The notes under the pieces were generated by a model that did no database searches, was not told where the DNA came from, and worked only from the letters and a program-made list of their open reading frames with translations. From NCBI GenBank assembly GCA_030323885.1, contig CM059194.1, positions 27,128,363 through 27,192,362 on the forward strand: a stretch of 64,000 bases of DNA, written 5' to 3'. The first letter of the stretch is position 1, and each line of letters begins with the position of its first letter. This stretch comes from Branchipolynoe longqiensis. Taxonomy: Eukaryota; Annelida; Polychaeta; Phyllodocida; Polynoidae. Made by a program: the position numbers and the translations under genes. Shown in pieces: positions 52,671 to 63,042 of the stretch.

Positions 52671-52765
52671 AATTGGGCTACGACGTAGGAGAATAAGAGA
52701 CAAGACGAGAAGTGGTGGAAGCCTAGTTTATTTGCTGAGGCCCATCTGGCTGAGCAATAACCGCC
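52671..52765 (-). repeat. terminal repeat B1
   Basis: 95 bp, identical to B2. Marks the 3' end of the internal region. Confidence 0.95.
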
Positions 52766-52881
52766 AAACCCGGCCGGCTAAACCGGCCCAGGCCCCAACC
52801 ACTCCTCGTCTCCGCCTCCAGATGAAGACTCGTCGCTACCCGGAGCTCATTTAATATTCGGGTTGACGAAGGGGTTTTTAG

Positions 52882-52986
52882 CTAGGAATACACGGTATCA
52901 GACGCCTCCACGAAGTCAAAATACTTTCGTATCTGGACCGATCTCGTGGTGAACGAATTCTTTGAGTAGAAAAACTTCTCAAATCC
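52882..52986 (-). pseudogene. possible vestige of the tyrosine recombinase N-terminus
   Basis: About 33 open codons after the pol stop, in another frame, reading FTTRSVQIRKYFDFVE, similar in pattern to the helical core-binding start of tyrosine recombinases. A TAG at 52882-52884 follows and then B1. The catalytic part (R...HxxR...Y) is absent. The assignment is inference from position and pattern. Confidence 0.35.
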
Positions 52987-54034
52987 CCGCTACTCTGCCC
53001 TCAGCTCCTCCAGTCCTAGAAAGACAGAACAGCGGAGCGTCGAAGAGGTGTGCACAGCACATAATCCGACCCACATCCACTCCACTAATCCTAGCGGCAC
53101 TACCCTCTACGTCTAGCCTGCTGAGGGCATCACACACCACATTAACTGTGGTATTTATGTAAGTTGATAGGAATGTAAAGTTCTTCTCGACTGCAAGCCA
53201 GAATAATTTTCGCAGCATGGACATAATCCCAACTGATCTGGATCTCCCTGAATTAAGAGCGGATTGGACTACCGCGCTGTCCGTTATGAATATAATCTCG
53301 GAATCCTCCCAACCTGATGACCAACGCGTGGCCGCCTCCATCACAGCCCTCATCTCTTTTATGTTTATGTGGTCCCTCCCTGCCTCAGTGGGGAGCACCA
53401 CACGATGGTGTCCTATCAGCTGTCCTAACACTTCATTGTCCTCTGATTTAAAGGAAGCAGCTAACCAGTCAGTCTCATGCAAAGCACCGATTCCCCAATT
53501 CGAAGCGTCACTGTAGACCGCGGTAGTTACCGGAAACTTCCCGAGCATACCCGCCTTACCATTAAATTTTTCAGCGAATGATGCCCACCAGTTGATATCC
53601 TCCCTAAATCCGGCATTAAGCCGTGCACGGTAGAATGGCTCGCGCAGGGTGCCTATAAGGTCGTAGACGCGCCTACTAAAAGTTTGCCCACCCCTAATAA
53701 CTTTGGCGCAGTGTGCGAGGTGTCCGGCGAGTCTCTCAAGTTCCCTACGGGTCGCCTTCCTACGACCCAAGAAGAGCAGGAGGATGTCCCAAAGCTTCTT
53801 CAATTTATCGTCAGGGAGAGTAAGTTCCAGCGACTCCGAGTTTACATCGATCCCTAAGAATCTAATTTTCTTAGCTGGTGAGAGCAATTTTTTTAAACTG
53901 ATAAAAAAAAAAAATCTGCGCAATATAGAGAGTACACGTTGTTGCAACCCTGTAGTTTCTTCCTCCGTACTACCCAGAATGCAGAAATCGTCTAGATAGT
54001 TAATAATTCTGCAGACCCCCTCTCTGCCTGCGCA
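52979..54034 (-). CDS. RT palm end and RNase H of pol (third segment)
   Basis: The frame continues from the segment to its right after a TGA at 54035-54037. The RT active site reads YLDDF at 53984-53998, followed by FLGIDVNSESLELTLPDDK, a stretch typical of DIRS/Ngaro-type reverse transcriptases. RNase H residues: YSDASNWGIGA (Asp), NIKEMRAVMEAA (Glu) and FITDSAVVQSAL (Asp), then a DALSR motif near the end. A run of T gives four Phe without breaking the frame. The first ATG-free start at 53947 is only a tracking artefact; the true protein would begin near 54853. Confidence 0.85.
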   Translation of the reverse strand, partial: CAGREGVCRIINYLDDFCILGSTEEETTGLQQRVLSILRRFFFFISLKKLLSPAKKIRFLGIDVNSESLELTLPDDKLKKLWDILLLFLGRRKATRRELERLAGHLAHCAKVIRGGQTFSRRVYDLIGTLREPFYRARLNAGFREDINWWASFAEKFNGKAGMLGKFPVTTAVYSDASNWGIGALHETDWLAASFKSEDNEVLGQLIGHHRVVLPTEAGRDHINIKEMRAVMEAATRWSSGWEDSEIIFITDSAVVQSALNSGRSRSVGIMSMLRKLFWLAVEKNFTFLSTYINTTVNVVCDALSRLDVEGSAARISGVDVGRIMCCAHLFDAPLFCLSRTGGAEGRVAGI

Positions 54035-54556
54035 TCAGACAATGAAGTCTGAAATTCTAGAGAATATATACGGACTAGACGAGAGACCCATACAGAGTCT
54101 CCCGTCCATCATATAGGTTCCCACCGAATCACCCTCAAAAACCCAGTAAAGCCCCTGTCTTTTCCTATGTTCTGGTTTAATATGGTCAGCGCGGTAAGCA
54201 TCCTTGATATCGATAGTGGCTAGGTAGTCGCCCCTCTCCAGGCATTCTACCACGTCATCCAGCCCACTATATTTAAACTTTGGGGCCACCCCCTTTGTGT
54301 AATTGTTGACACTCCCACCTTTTGGTTTACTACAGTCAATGACACTTCTCCCACCGCCATCATCTTTTGGAACGACAAAGATCCCATGTATACAGGCCGG
54401 AGGGCTATCGACTTTCCTTAGGACTCCCTCCTCTAACTCCGCTGCTAGCCGGGTCTCTATTATATTTCTCTCCCATCTAGATTTCTTTCTCTCCCGCTGA
54501 CAGCCATACGTTACATCACAATTGTCATCAATAACATGGAACCCAAAGACTGTGCC
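54035..54556 (-). pseudogene. RT fingers/palm of pol (second segment)
   Basis: Open from the TAG at 54557-54559 to the TGA at 54035-54037. RT motifs: GIFVVPKDDGGGRSVID, TIDIKDAYR (motif A Asp) and LCMGLSSSPYIFSRI. Same frame as the segments on both sides, so only nonsense codons and no frameshifts interrupt pol. Confidence 0.85.
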
Positions 54557-54853
54557 CTAAAGGAGAAACATAGCATCTATATCAGTGTCCCCCCGACAAA
54601 ATGCTTCTGCAAACAAACGACAAGGTTTTAGTTGACATGGCATAGAAAACAATTCGTAAACGCATGCACAAGTGCCATTCAGACAGTCAGTGTCCACCCG
54701 AAAAGTCACATAATTACTGTTTGTGTTCTCCCTTACTGACACGCCCCAGCGTTTATCGCTATCACAATGCACTCTTAATAGGTCCTTGTAGCCTGCCCGC
54801 GCTATCGCGGCAGACACTCCGGTCAGCTGTTCACCCAATCCAGGTTTGTTTTT
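54557..54853 (-). pseudogene. pol N-terminal segment (first segment)
   Basis: Opens after TAA 54854-54856 and ends at TAG 54557-54559. Contains a Cys-rich stretch (LNGTCACVYELFSMPCQ) between gag and RT. It overlaps the gag frame by 23 bp and lies in the +1 frame relative to gag. Confidence 0.7.
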
Positions 54854-55310
54854 TTACGGGTGGGTGTTCCAATCCCTGTGGTGTCACCCGAGATACTCCC
54901 TGGTAGGCCTCGTCCTCCAATCGCACATCCCCACCCCGTATCTCACTGCTGCTCCTCCCTGCGCATTGCTCCAATGTAGGGTAAATATTCCCCTGACCTA
55001 TCTCCCCTGTTGTGACTGGTTGCATGTTCCTTCTCCCATTCGCGCGTTGTGAGCTGTTGTCAATGGTTGACGTGTACAATATTGCCTGATGTTGATCAAC
55101 ATCCCATATTGAAGCTCCCGTAGTCTCCACCTGCCTCACTAGTTGTGGCGTGCTCCCCACACCAACAGGACCCTGTCCACTCGTGACGACTGTTGGGTCG
55201 GACACGGGTGTGCGATCAGGCAGGTGCTCCAATGTTACAGTAGGTCAGTCCTTACAAGTGACTCTCTTGTGGCCCCTCGCGCCACACTTTGAACACTTGT
55301 GTTCATACCT
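54831..55310 (-). pseudogene. gag C-terminal part after two in-frame TGAs
   Basis: Same frame as the gag ORF to its right. Right after the first TGA (55311-55313) is a zinc knuckle C-x2-C-x4-H-x4-C (KCSKCGARGHKRVTCKD), then a second TGA near 55244. The remainder (55232-54831) is Ser/Thr/Gln-rich and ends at TGA 54831-54833 just past a seven-A run in the minus strand. Confidence 0.75.
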
Positions 55311-56264
55311 TCACTCCGTCTCCTTCCTGCTGCAGCCCCGCTCGCTGTTCCAGGCATAGCAAGCCGTGTTCGGCTTGCTACCTCGACTGCCTTGCTTCCC
55401 CTCGCTGTAATTCCGAAGAACTGGCTGCTTCTTTTTTATATTGTCCGGGCCATAATGAAGCACGCTTTTTCGCGTATGGGCGCTGGAGAATGCCTCAAAC
55501 CCCCGTTTCACCGCCCACTTACGGATGCACAAGTCATAGTCCGCATGCGCCCTATCTTGATATTCACCATAGCGGGCGCGGTGTGAGAGGAAATATATGT
55601 GTTCCCACATTGCCCGGTGGTCCTGGATAGACATCTCCATGATTTCTAACACCCAGGCAGCGGTAGCGCAGATAATTTCTTCACAGTTCAGTTTCTTAAC
55701 ATCTTTTTTTGACTCGACATGTCGCTTCAGGGACCACTTACTTCTAAGTTTTCGATCCACACTATCCACCGACGAACTGCTGGACGAATGTCGATGTCGG
55801 TGCTGCCGCTCCCTCGATCTATTCCTTGAGCGTCCGTAGTTTGAATAGCCTGACTCCGGCGTACCGGCGGCCAACGGTTGGTCGTTGGCCGGCATCTTGC
55901 ATCTTGCCCCAACCGGGCTATCTTCCCGACGTTGAGGCGAATTTGTCGCCGCCTTTTCACCGCCCCTCCTTTTCGTCTCCCGTGCCGCTAGGAGACGGTC
56001 CCGTTCATCTGTTAGCTCCCTTAGCTCATCCTCCATTTTTAGTTCTTCCAACTCTCGCCGCACCGAGTCTCGTTGTTCCTCCAGAGTCAACTTGTCCGAA
56101 GCAGGTTCCGGCTCTGGCTCCCCCGTCGCCGAGCTTGACATCTTAGCGGCACTGCTTCGTGTAGTTCTGCGCGTTGGTTCCGCTGTCCTCTCCTTCTTAC
56201 TGCAGTAGCCTACTTCGACTCCGTCGTGACTCGAACCACACACTGCGCAGAAGTCTATAGTCAT
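55311..56264 (-). CDS. gag-like protein of the retrotransposon
   Basis: 317 codons from ATG 56262-56264. N-terminus with CAVCGSSHDG and a later C (zinc-binding pattern), then acidic/basic coiled-coil-like residues 60-110 (EEQRDSVRRELEELKMEDEL), an Arg/Ser/His-rich stretch (about 148-170), and a helical region. The C-terminus begins a CCCH-type finger (CYAWNSERGCSRKE), whose third Cys position coincides with the TGA. Its role would be binding element RNA in a particle. The codon pattern and the downstream zinc knuckle in the same frame suggest that the stop is secondary decay. Confidence 0.8.
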   Translation of the reverse strand: MTIDFCAVCGSSHDGVEVGYCSKKERTAEPTRRTTRSSAAKMSSSATGEPEPEPASDKLTLEEQRDSVRRELEELKMEDELRELTDERDRLLAARETKRRGGEKAATNSPQRREDSPVGARCKMPANDQPLAAGTPESGYSNYGRSRNRSRERQHRHRHSSSSSSVDSVDRKLRSKWSLKRHVESKKDVKKLNCEEIICATAAWVLEIMEMSIQDHRAMWEHIYFLSHRARYGEYQDRAHADYDLCIRKWAVKRGFEAFSSAHTRKSVLHYGPDNIKKKQPVLRNYSEGKQGSRGSKPNTACYAWNSERGCSRKETE

Positions 56265-57598
56265 AGTCCCTTTAATCGATCGGGCTTCTTTCTATAAACT
56301 TTCTATGTATAGTTGCAGAGCACAAACTGTGCGCTAATGGTATCGCATTCCCACGCGCTGATGTTCGGCACACATGGGTCTCACTTGATCTTGACTCTTG
56401 GCGCTGCGCTTTTTCAGCTAGGCTATGGCAGCCAAAAGTACCAGGTGTGTTATATCTTGACCCATGGTCTTCATTTACAGTACCATGGCCCACATATTGC
56501 AGACAGGTGTTTCTTACTGTAAAGCCTCTAATCAGTTAGTGTAAAATCGACCTAAACACTGATGTTAGATTACTTCAGTATTTTTACCTTTAATGTCAAT
56601 GCAGCATAAGATTTGCTATTTTATTTATTTGTTTATTTATTTATTTATTTCTATATTTTTTCCACAAGTCTGTAGAAATATAGTCGATCGATTTTATAGT
56701 CGACGATCGATACGACCCTCCTCCCCTCCAACGCTTCTTTGTAATCGTCACTATATCAGAGAACAATATAGCAGAAAACACAGGTAGCTCGTTGACTGTG
56801 TCTGCGAAGTTGACAAATTTCGCAGACACACTGCCATAGAAGACACACATGAAGTAATTTTCTCTCAACCATCGAATGCTCCTGAGGCCGTCTATAGAAA
56901 GCATACGTGTATATATATATATATACATACGAGTCAAGTACCTGATTTTTCGTATGCCTCGGAGCCGATCTCGAATTTGTTTTTAGCGCTTTGCCGCTGC
57001 GCTATGGCAGCCTCCAGAAGGTTTGGCCCGGTTCATACGTACTCTGGCCCGAACCTAGCTGTGCTAATTGGGTCCTAATCAGTGTGAAAACTCGAATCAA
57101 CTCGATCTCGAATTGGTTTTTAGTGCTTTGCCGCTGCGCTCTTTAGTGTCGAGGGCAATAATCGGCAGTGTCGTTGACAATCATGGCGGCTTTCCCACCG
57201 TCCGCCATCTTGGTTTTTCGACCAATATGCAAGTCGACACACAATAAACATGAAAACCCAAGACTATAAAATGAAATAAAGTATCAACAAGCTGGACGTC
57301 GTTAATTTCAGACCGATATTAGTGCCGCACTACCTGCGACTGCTCCTTAGATTCGACACACTCACGTCGAATTAATATTGATAATCAACGATAAAGTATA
57401 ATATAAAAGGAATGATTTTAGCTCACGGCACCCAAGCAGATCGATTGTCCTTTCATTCCGCATTTCAGGTCCAGGCTGGAGATCGCAGACTAAAAGAACA
57501 CAGGTAGCAAGTAGACTGTGTGTAGGATCGTCCTGGTACAGGTAGAGGTGCAGGTATAAGGTAAACACAGGAGCTAAAATTGTGTAGCAGCAGCGAGC
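56265..57598. other. 5' leader of the retrotransposon
   Basis: Between A1 and gag, 1.33 kb, no supported ORF. Contains (TTTA)n at 56620-56650, (TA)n near 56910, and a repeated word 'gctttgccgctgcgct' at about 56988 and 57126. Possible promoter and packaging region by position only. Confidence 0.5.
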
Positions 57599-57815
57599 TT
57601 TTAACTGGCGCCGATGTGAACCAGACAAGGTCTGACTGGCATATGACAACATGGTGGGGCGCCAGGATAGCGCAGCAGGAACCAGCCCGCAGCGAATATA
57701 GCAATAATATATTGTGGGTTAATAATAAAGGCAGCATTAAATGCTAGGATCCTGCAGGATATAGGAATATAGCTCCGCCCCTTTATACTCATAGTAATAA
57801 ATTATATATCCCATA
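57599..57815 (-). repeat. terminal repeat A1 (5' end of the retrotransposon)
   Basis: 217 bp, one mismatch to A2. Ends ATATATCCCATA at 57815 (plus strand). Confidence 0.95.
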
Positions 57816-58388
57816 ATAAATTATCCAGCATTGCATTTACATCAATATAACCAGCACATCTTATGCCATGTGCATTTAGATTTAGACAAATCTAGGCACT
57901 CAGACTAGTGTTACTGTTAGAGCCATAGCCAGAGTCAGTTTTATTTATTTTGTTTATGTTTTTATTTATATTCTATGGTTTATGGAGAGTTGTGTCTTAA
58001 ACAAATGCAATATATTATTATATTGCATCCTTCCATCCATGTTTATGCCAAATTGTTATGTATTTCTAGTTATTTTGAATAAAATGCCAGTTTTGCCCTA
58101 CGTGTATCGGCAAACTCAATCGGCGTATGCCTTTGCTTTTCTCCCAACGCCGTTTTCAGCGCATGCGCAGTCGGAACCGTGATGTAGTCAATTGCAGATT
58201 GCAACATCGTAGGTCAATGTAGTATATGGGTTGTTTCAACAACAAAAAAGGAATCTCTAAGATATGTCAATCCCTCTATTTCCTCCTTCGCTACTAACCA
58301 TGCTTGATATCATTAATCAGGGATGGAAGTGATCACGGAGAAAAACAAACAAAAAATGCAAATCGACGGCAATGTGAGTAGCATATAA
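57816..58388. other. no recognisable feature
   Basis: AT-rich, apparently unique. The short plus-strand frame 57982-58182 has no motif. Confidence 0.4.
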
Positions 58389-58950
58389 AGCCGTGTTTAC
58401 ACGGGGAAGTTAATTCGCTTCATATAAATCGCCTTGCCTAGTTCGCCTCACATTCGCCGTGTAAACGCGACTCTGAGGCGGATTAGGGCTGATTCGCTTC
58501 ATATGATTCACTTTTTGTAATCCACTTTGCTAGGTGGTTTATATGAAGCGATTTCAGCTGGTTCCCGGGCGGCGGTACTATAAAATAGTAGTGCGTGCCG
58601 GAAACAGGGGGAGCAGTAACTAATCGCTGGTACCTGGCAGTGTTAGGGCCCGATTAGGCCGAAATCTATTGAATGTGATCATATTTAACAGAATTACATA
58701 CTCAAATAATGAAATTTAATTAAATTAACCCTAAATTAAAAGCGATATTAACGTAGCAGCTGCATAGGCGTCGAATCGCCGAGTGTAAAGTAAACAAATA
58801 GCAGTGCTCGCCGGCTACAGGCAGAACTAAGGCTGCTTGTTGCCGGCGCCAAAACACTTTCAAACTCGCTTCGTGTAAACGCGCCGCTACTTCGCTTCAT
58901 ATGAATCGCTTTGTCTAATTCGCTTCACAATTTCCCGTGTAAACACGGCT
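58389..58950. mobile_element. foldback MITE family Y
   Basis: AGCCGTGTTTACACGGG to CCCGTGTAAACACGGCT, colinear with the 9582-10132 copy including 'ctggttcccgggcggcg' and 'tataaaatagtagtgcgtgc'. Confidence 0.9.
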
Positions 58951-58952
58951 CA

Positions 58953-59221
58953 AGCCGTGTTCACACGGGCAAAATGTGAGGCGAACTAGACAAATCGAAT
59001 CAGGTGAGGCGAATTAGCGGCCCGTTCACACGGGCAAAATTATCCGCATCAGAGGAATCGATTCACGTAGACTACCTCGCTTAGGTGGTTTACAGGATCC
59101 GCATCACGTGAGTCGAATCAGCCCTAATCCGCATCAGACGTGCGTTCACACGCGAAATGTGAGGCGAACTAGGCAAGTCGCTTTCTACGAATCGATTTAC
59201 ATTGCCCGTGTGAACACGGCT
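58953..59221. mobile_element. short family Y element abutting the previous one
   Basis: AGCCGTGTTCACACGGGC to GCCCGTGTGAACACGGCT, 269 bp, two bases after its neighbour. Interior arms: 'gaggcgaactag' and 'caggtgaggcgaattag'. Confidence 0.88.
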
Positions 59222-59832
59222 ATAGTCACAACAACGCCGGTGGGAAGCTCTCCAAGATATCCTGTATCCTACTGGTTAATTAGATGGATAAAGCACTGAT
59301 ACTGATAGCGTTAGGAGAGTTCTAGGTGAAACATGCCTTCCGGCAGCTTTTTACCGCGATTCCTTGACAATGTTAAGCCTATGAGAAACTTTCCACGTTT
59401 TCATGGAAATCAAACCCCATTAATAGAAACCAAACCCCACTCAGTAGGGCCTACATGGACATAATTGAATGAATATGTAGAATATCATAGCATTTAAAAA
59501 AAGAAATCATACAAATCATTGAGTATCAAAGATCCCGGAATTTCGCGAAATTCGCAGAGATCTTTCATCCCTGGTTCATATTGCATGCATGCAGGTATTG
59601 GTCCCCCATTGGTAGGCCTACCTTATGCTCTATCTATTCCAGTAGTCCATACTGGAATAGTAAAGATTCTTCGAATAACCTCAGCTTAGCATTGCATATA
59701 ATCCACTACGTAATACTCGTATTGGTCGTAATTTTTGCATTAATTAACATGCCTAATTAACTTAATATAGTTTAGTTGTGTAAGCAACGATTCGGTATTC
59801 TAGTAATATGTTTCGGATTTGTTTTCATTTTT
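59222..59832. other. no recognisable feature
   Basis: AT-rich spacer. No gene seen. Confidence 0.4.
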
Positions 59833-60704
59833 AAGGCTCTGTCACATTACGGCGTATGGCGTTAGCGTATGCCGGCGTATGCGGTTTTCGACCTATACAC
59901 CATCATATGCCGTCATACGCCGTCATACGCTATGCACGAGGTCCCAGCGGCATCTGAAGCGTATGCCTAACCTATGCCTAACCTATGCTTAACCTATGCC
60001 TAACCTACCCCTAGTCTATGGCGGCGTATTCAAAGCGTATCCCGACCTATGCGCGGCGTACTGTGATGAGGTTTGACGGTTGTGATTGACAAGTTCAGCG
60101 TACGCCCAACCTATGCATAACCCATGTCGGCGTACGCATAGCGTACGTCGAGCGTATGAGCAGCGTATGAGCCATACGCCACCATACGCCGAAAATTATT
60201 GAGCATGCTCAAAAAAGATTTGGATGGACGCGCATATGACGGCGTATGACGGCATATGACGGCGTATGACGGCGTATACATAGCGTATGCGTAGCGTATG
60301 CGAAGCATATGACAGCGTATGACGGCGTATGGGTCGAAAATCCATAGGCTAACACCATACGCCGTAGTGTGACACCACTTTTACAGAACGTTGGGGGTAC
60401 GCAAGAGACACCCGGCTGGTGTCAATCCAGCGTACGCCCAACCTATGCCGACGTACCCCTAACCTATGCGTAACCTATGCCGGCATATGCATAGCGTACA
60501 CCTAGCATATGAGCAGCGTATGATCCATACGCTGCCATACGCTGAAAGTTTTGAGCAAGGAAACAGGCTTGTTGGAGGATCGGCATATGACGGCATATGA
60601 CGGCGTATGCGTAGCGTATGGTGGCGTATACCGACGTATAAGACGTAATGCGCTTAAGCCGCCGTACGCTCTCGCAAAAACCCTAATGTGACAGCCCCTT
60701 TAAG
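59833..60704. mobile_element. MITE family X with CGTATG-repeat arms
   Basis: Left 'aaggctctgtcacattacgg', right 'ccctaatgtgacagcccc' followed by TTTAAGG. A third terminus-like word 'cgccgtagtgtgacaccac' at 60360-60378 suggests two elements fused or nested. The arms consist of many GCGTATGACG and CCTATGCCTAA words, almost entirely inverted to each other. Confidence 0.75.
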
Positions 60705-61350
60705 GAGATTCTTTTTAGTTCACTGCCACTGCAAAAGCAACAAACTCGTGGCGCCATCTCTTGGAGCAATACATAACTATGTCAGATTGCCGCGCCCTCT
60801 AGATTTTCCCTTTGGTGCTGACCGGGCGACCGGGTAAAATAATGGATCCGACATTGATTGTCTGTTGTTTTGGGAGTTTTCTGAAAAAGGTGGGTTAATA
60901 AAACTTTGTTTACATAATTTAATTCGATACTTTATGAACTTTGACATAATGCAGAAACAGGAGCAATGTATATTTCCGACAAACAATGCTCTAGTTCGGC
61001 TAGTTTTAGAGGCTGTGCTATTGTGGTGTTCAAAAATGGTATTATCGCCCATTTCTGAAGCCTCCAAAATTTATTATCATACTGTTGTGAGTGTTGACAA
61101 TTGTTGAAAGGTACACATCGTTTTGGGAACAAGGCATTGTTTTGACATACGTTATGTGACCACAATACATCTGGAAAGCAAACCGTTTGATCATTCTCAG
61201 ATTCTGAACTACCTGTTGTCAAGACTACAAGTACAATAGAGTAAATCTATACTAACTAACTAAGTCGTCTAAAACTAATTCTAGACTAAGATAGAAGTAG
61301 GTCTGTTAGATTCGCCCCTACCAAGAGTAAAGGTGAATATTTCAACTAGT
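60705..61350. other. no recognisable feature
   Basis: Apparently unique. Frames 60777-61067 and 60932-61222 (minus strand) have no motif. Confidence 0.4.
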
Positions 61351-61357
61351 GAGTAGA

Positions 61358-61460
61358 TAGATAAAAAGATTCACCCTTTACCCAGCCGTTCCCCAATTTT
61401 TCTAATCATTAATGGATTGTTCTTCACCCCTATTCTTGGTAGAGAATAGATAAAAAATTC
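61358..61460. mobile_element. short deletion derivative of MITE family M
   Basis: 'tagataaaaagattcaccct' and 'ttcacccctattcttgg', with an adjoining inverted piece. About 100 bp remain. Confidence 0.55.
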
Positions 61461-61724
61461 ACACCATACTTTAAGTTACAGTAGCCTGAGTAGGTAGGGA
61501 CTTGCAGAAAATTTTCAAATATCAGATAGCCTTTCAAAACAAATGTATTCTGATAAAGTACTTTACAACCTTTAATTTGTCATATGGATGGACTTAATAG
61601 GTCAAATAGAAGCAAAGTTATGGTGCATAATGTACTCCGAAAATGGGCTATTTACCTCACAGTAAGTACATAGGGTTATAGGGGCAGGAATTTTGGCCAT
61701 GGTAGCATCGAGCAGCTACGGGAG

Positions 61725-62142
61725 TAGATAAAAGATTTACCCCGTACTTACAGTACAGGGGTGAACGACAATGTAGTCTAAATACAGGCGAAAATAGCTT
61801 TAGTATGGAACGGGAAGTAGAATGCCTGGCACCAGTGTCAAATGGTTACTTATATCAACACAGAGTTGGTGAAATGGGAGAGAATGCAAAAAGACAAGAT
61901 GGTGGCCAGAGAATGCCATCAATTTCACTTTTAAATTGCATTAAAGTATATGTTTTATTATATTTTCCAACTCAAAAGTAGCGGGTAAATATGAAGACGT
62001 ACATAAAGAATATATTGTGCTTCTTAAATTAAGAATTTACCAGCTCAGTTAATTAACCCAGCATGTCGAAATTCTTCGCCAGCTTTTCTAATGGTTTGGT
62101 TTTCACCCCTGTACTTGAAGTACGGTGTGAATCTTTTAGCTA
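61725..62142. mobile_element. MITE family M, full length
   Basis: TAGATAAAAGATTTACCCCG to the complement TTTTAGCTA. Flanking 9-mers CTACGGGAG and CCAAGGGAG match at seven of nine positions. Orientation is opposite to the copy at 15750. Confidence 0.85.
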
Positions 62143-62555
62143 CCAAGGGAGGTGTGAATGCCAAGTGCCATGAACAGAGGTGAGAGTGTCAGCAAAAGTA
62201 TTATAACTCTCAAATGGCACCATATACAAGCAAATTGCTTGTGATATACATATATAACATATTTAAGAACTATATTATCTTAATTTTATATGTGTGAGAT
62301 TTACCGATTAGTGGTGAGGAGCTCACAAAGTTTGGTGATTTTTTAGTTCTTTTCTCAGCTGAACTGTCACATATTCTTTCCTGGAAAATGACCTCCAGAA
62401 TGTTGATATCCTAAACATTTGAATTACCATTCAACATTTGTACTGTTCATACATAAAACATGAGAAAAACAATGTTATATAAAGGGTGTTAACACGCCGT
62501 GAAGCTCCATACGGTCAACTTTTTCCTATGGAGCGAGGCGTAAGGACCTGTATAT
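62143..62555. other. no recognisable feature
   Basis: AT-rich spacer between two MITEs. No gene seen. Confidence 0.4.
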
Positions 62556-63042
62556 GTGGATTTACAAGTCCCTACAGTAGGGGTGAATGCCAACATAGTC
62601 TAAATACGGACGAAAATAGCTTTAGTGTGGATCAGAAAATGGAATCCCTGGTTCCAGTATCAAATAGCTAATTATAGTTATATCGGCACACAGAGTTTGT
62701 GAAATGGTAGATAAAAGAACACCCCATACTTGTAGTAGGGGTGAAAAACAACCTTATATAAAAGCTGTAGAAGGATTTTGACATGCTGGGGAAATGATCT
62801 GAGCTGATAAATTCTTAATTTAAGAAGCAAAATATATTCTTCACATACATCTTCATATTTCCCTGCTACTTCTAATTTGACAAATATAATAAAACATATA
62901 TTTTAACGCACTTTAAAAGTGAAAGCGACAGCGTTTTATCACTGCCATCTTATCTTTTTGCATTGTCTCCCAGTTCACCAACTGTGTGCCGATATAAGTA
63001 GCCATTTGATACTGGAACCAGGTATTCTACTTTCTGTTCTAT

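Larger units (their letters stand above)
52346..57815 (-). mobile_element. tyrosine-recombinase retrotransposon (Ngaro/PAT-like), split direct repeats
   Basis: A 5.47-kb element on the minus strand. Termini are not LTRs but split direct repeats. In element orientation: A1 (57815-57599), internal region, B1 (52765-52671), A2 (52670-52454), a 13-bp spacer, B2 (52440-52346). The two 217-bp A copies differ at one base; the two 95-bp B copies are identical. The A1 ... B1-A2-B2 order is known for PAT and Ngaro elements, which integrate as circles through a tyrosine recombinase and leave no TSD; none is seen here. Genes: gag, then RT-RNase H. The space where the recombinase gene should lie is only about 213 bp. 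Confidence 0.92.

Noticed and set aside
52979..56264. Stop-codon recoding in the retrotransposon
   Set aside because: Different stops (TGA, TAG) at four positions fit decay better; no recoding signal is seen.
52346..57815. LTR retrotransposon or endogenous retrovirus
   Set aside because: Terminal repeats are split (A1 ... B1-A2-B2), no TSD, no protease or integrase signature, and the RT is of DIRS/Ngaro type.
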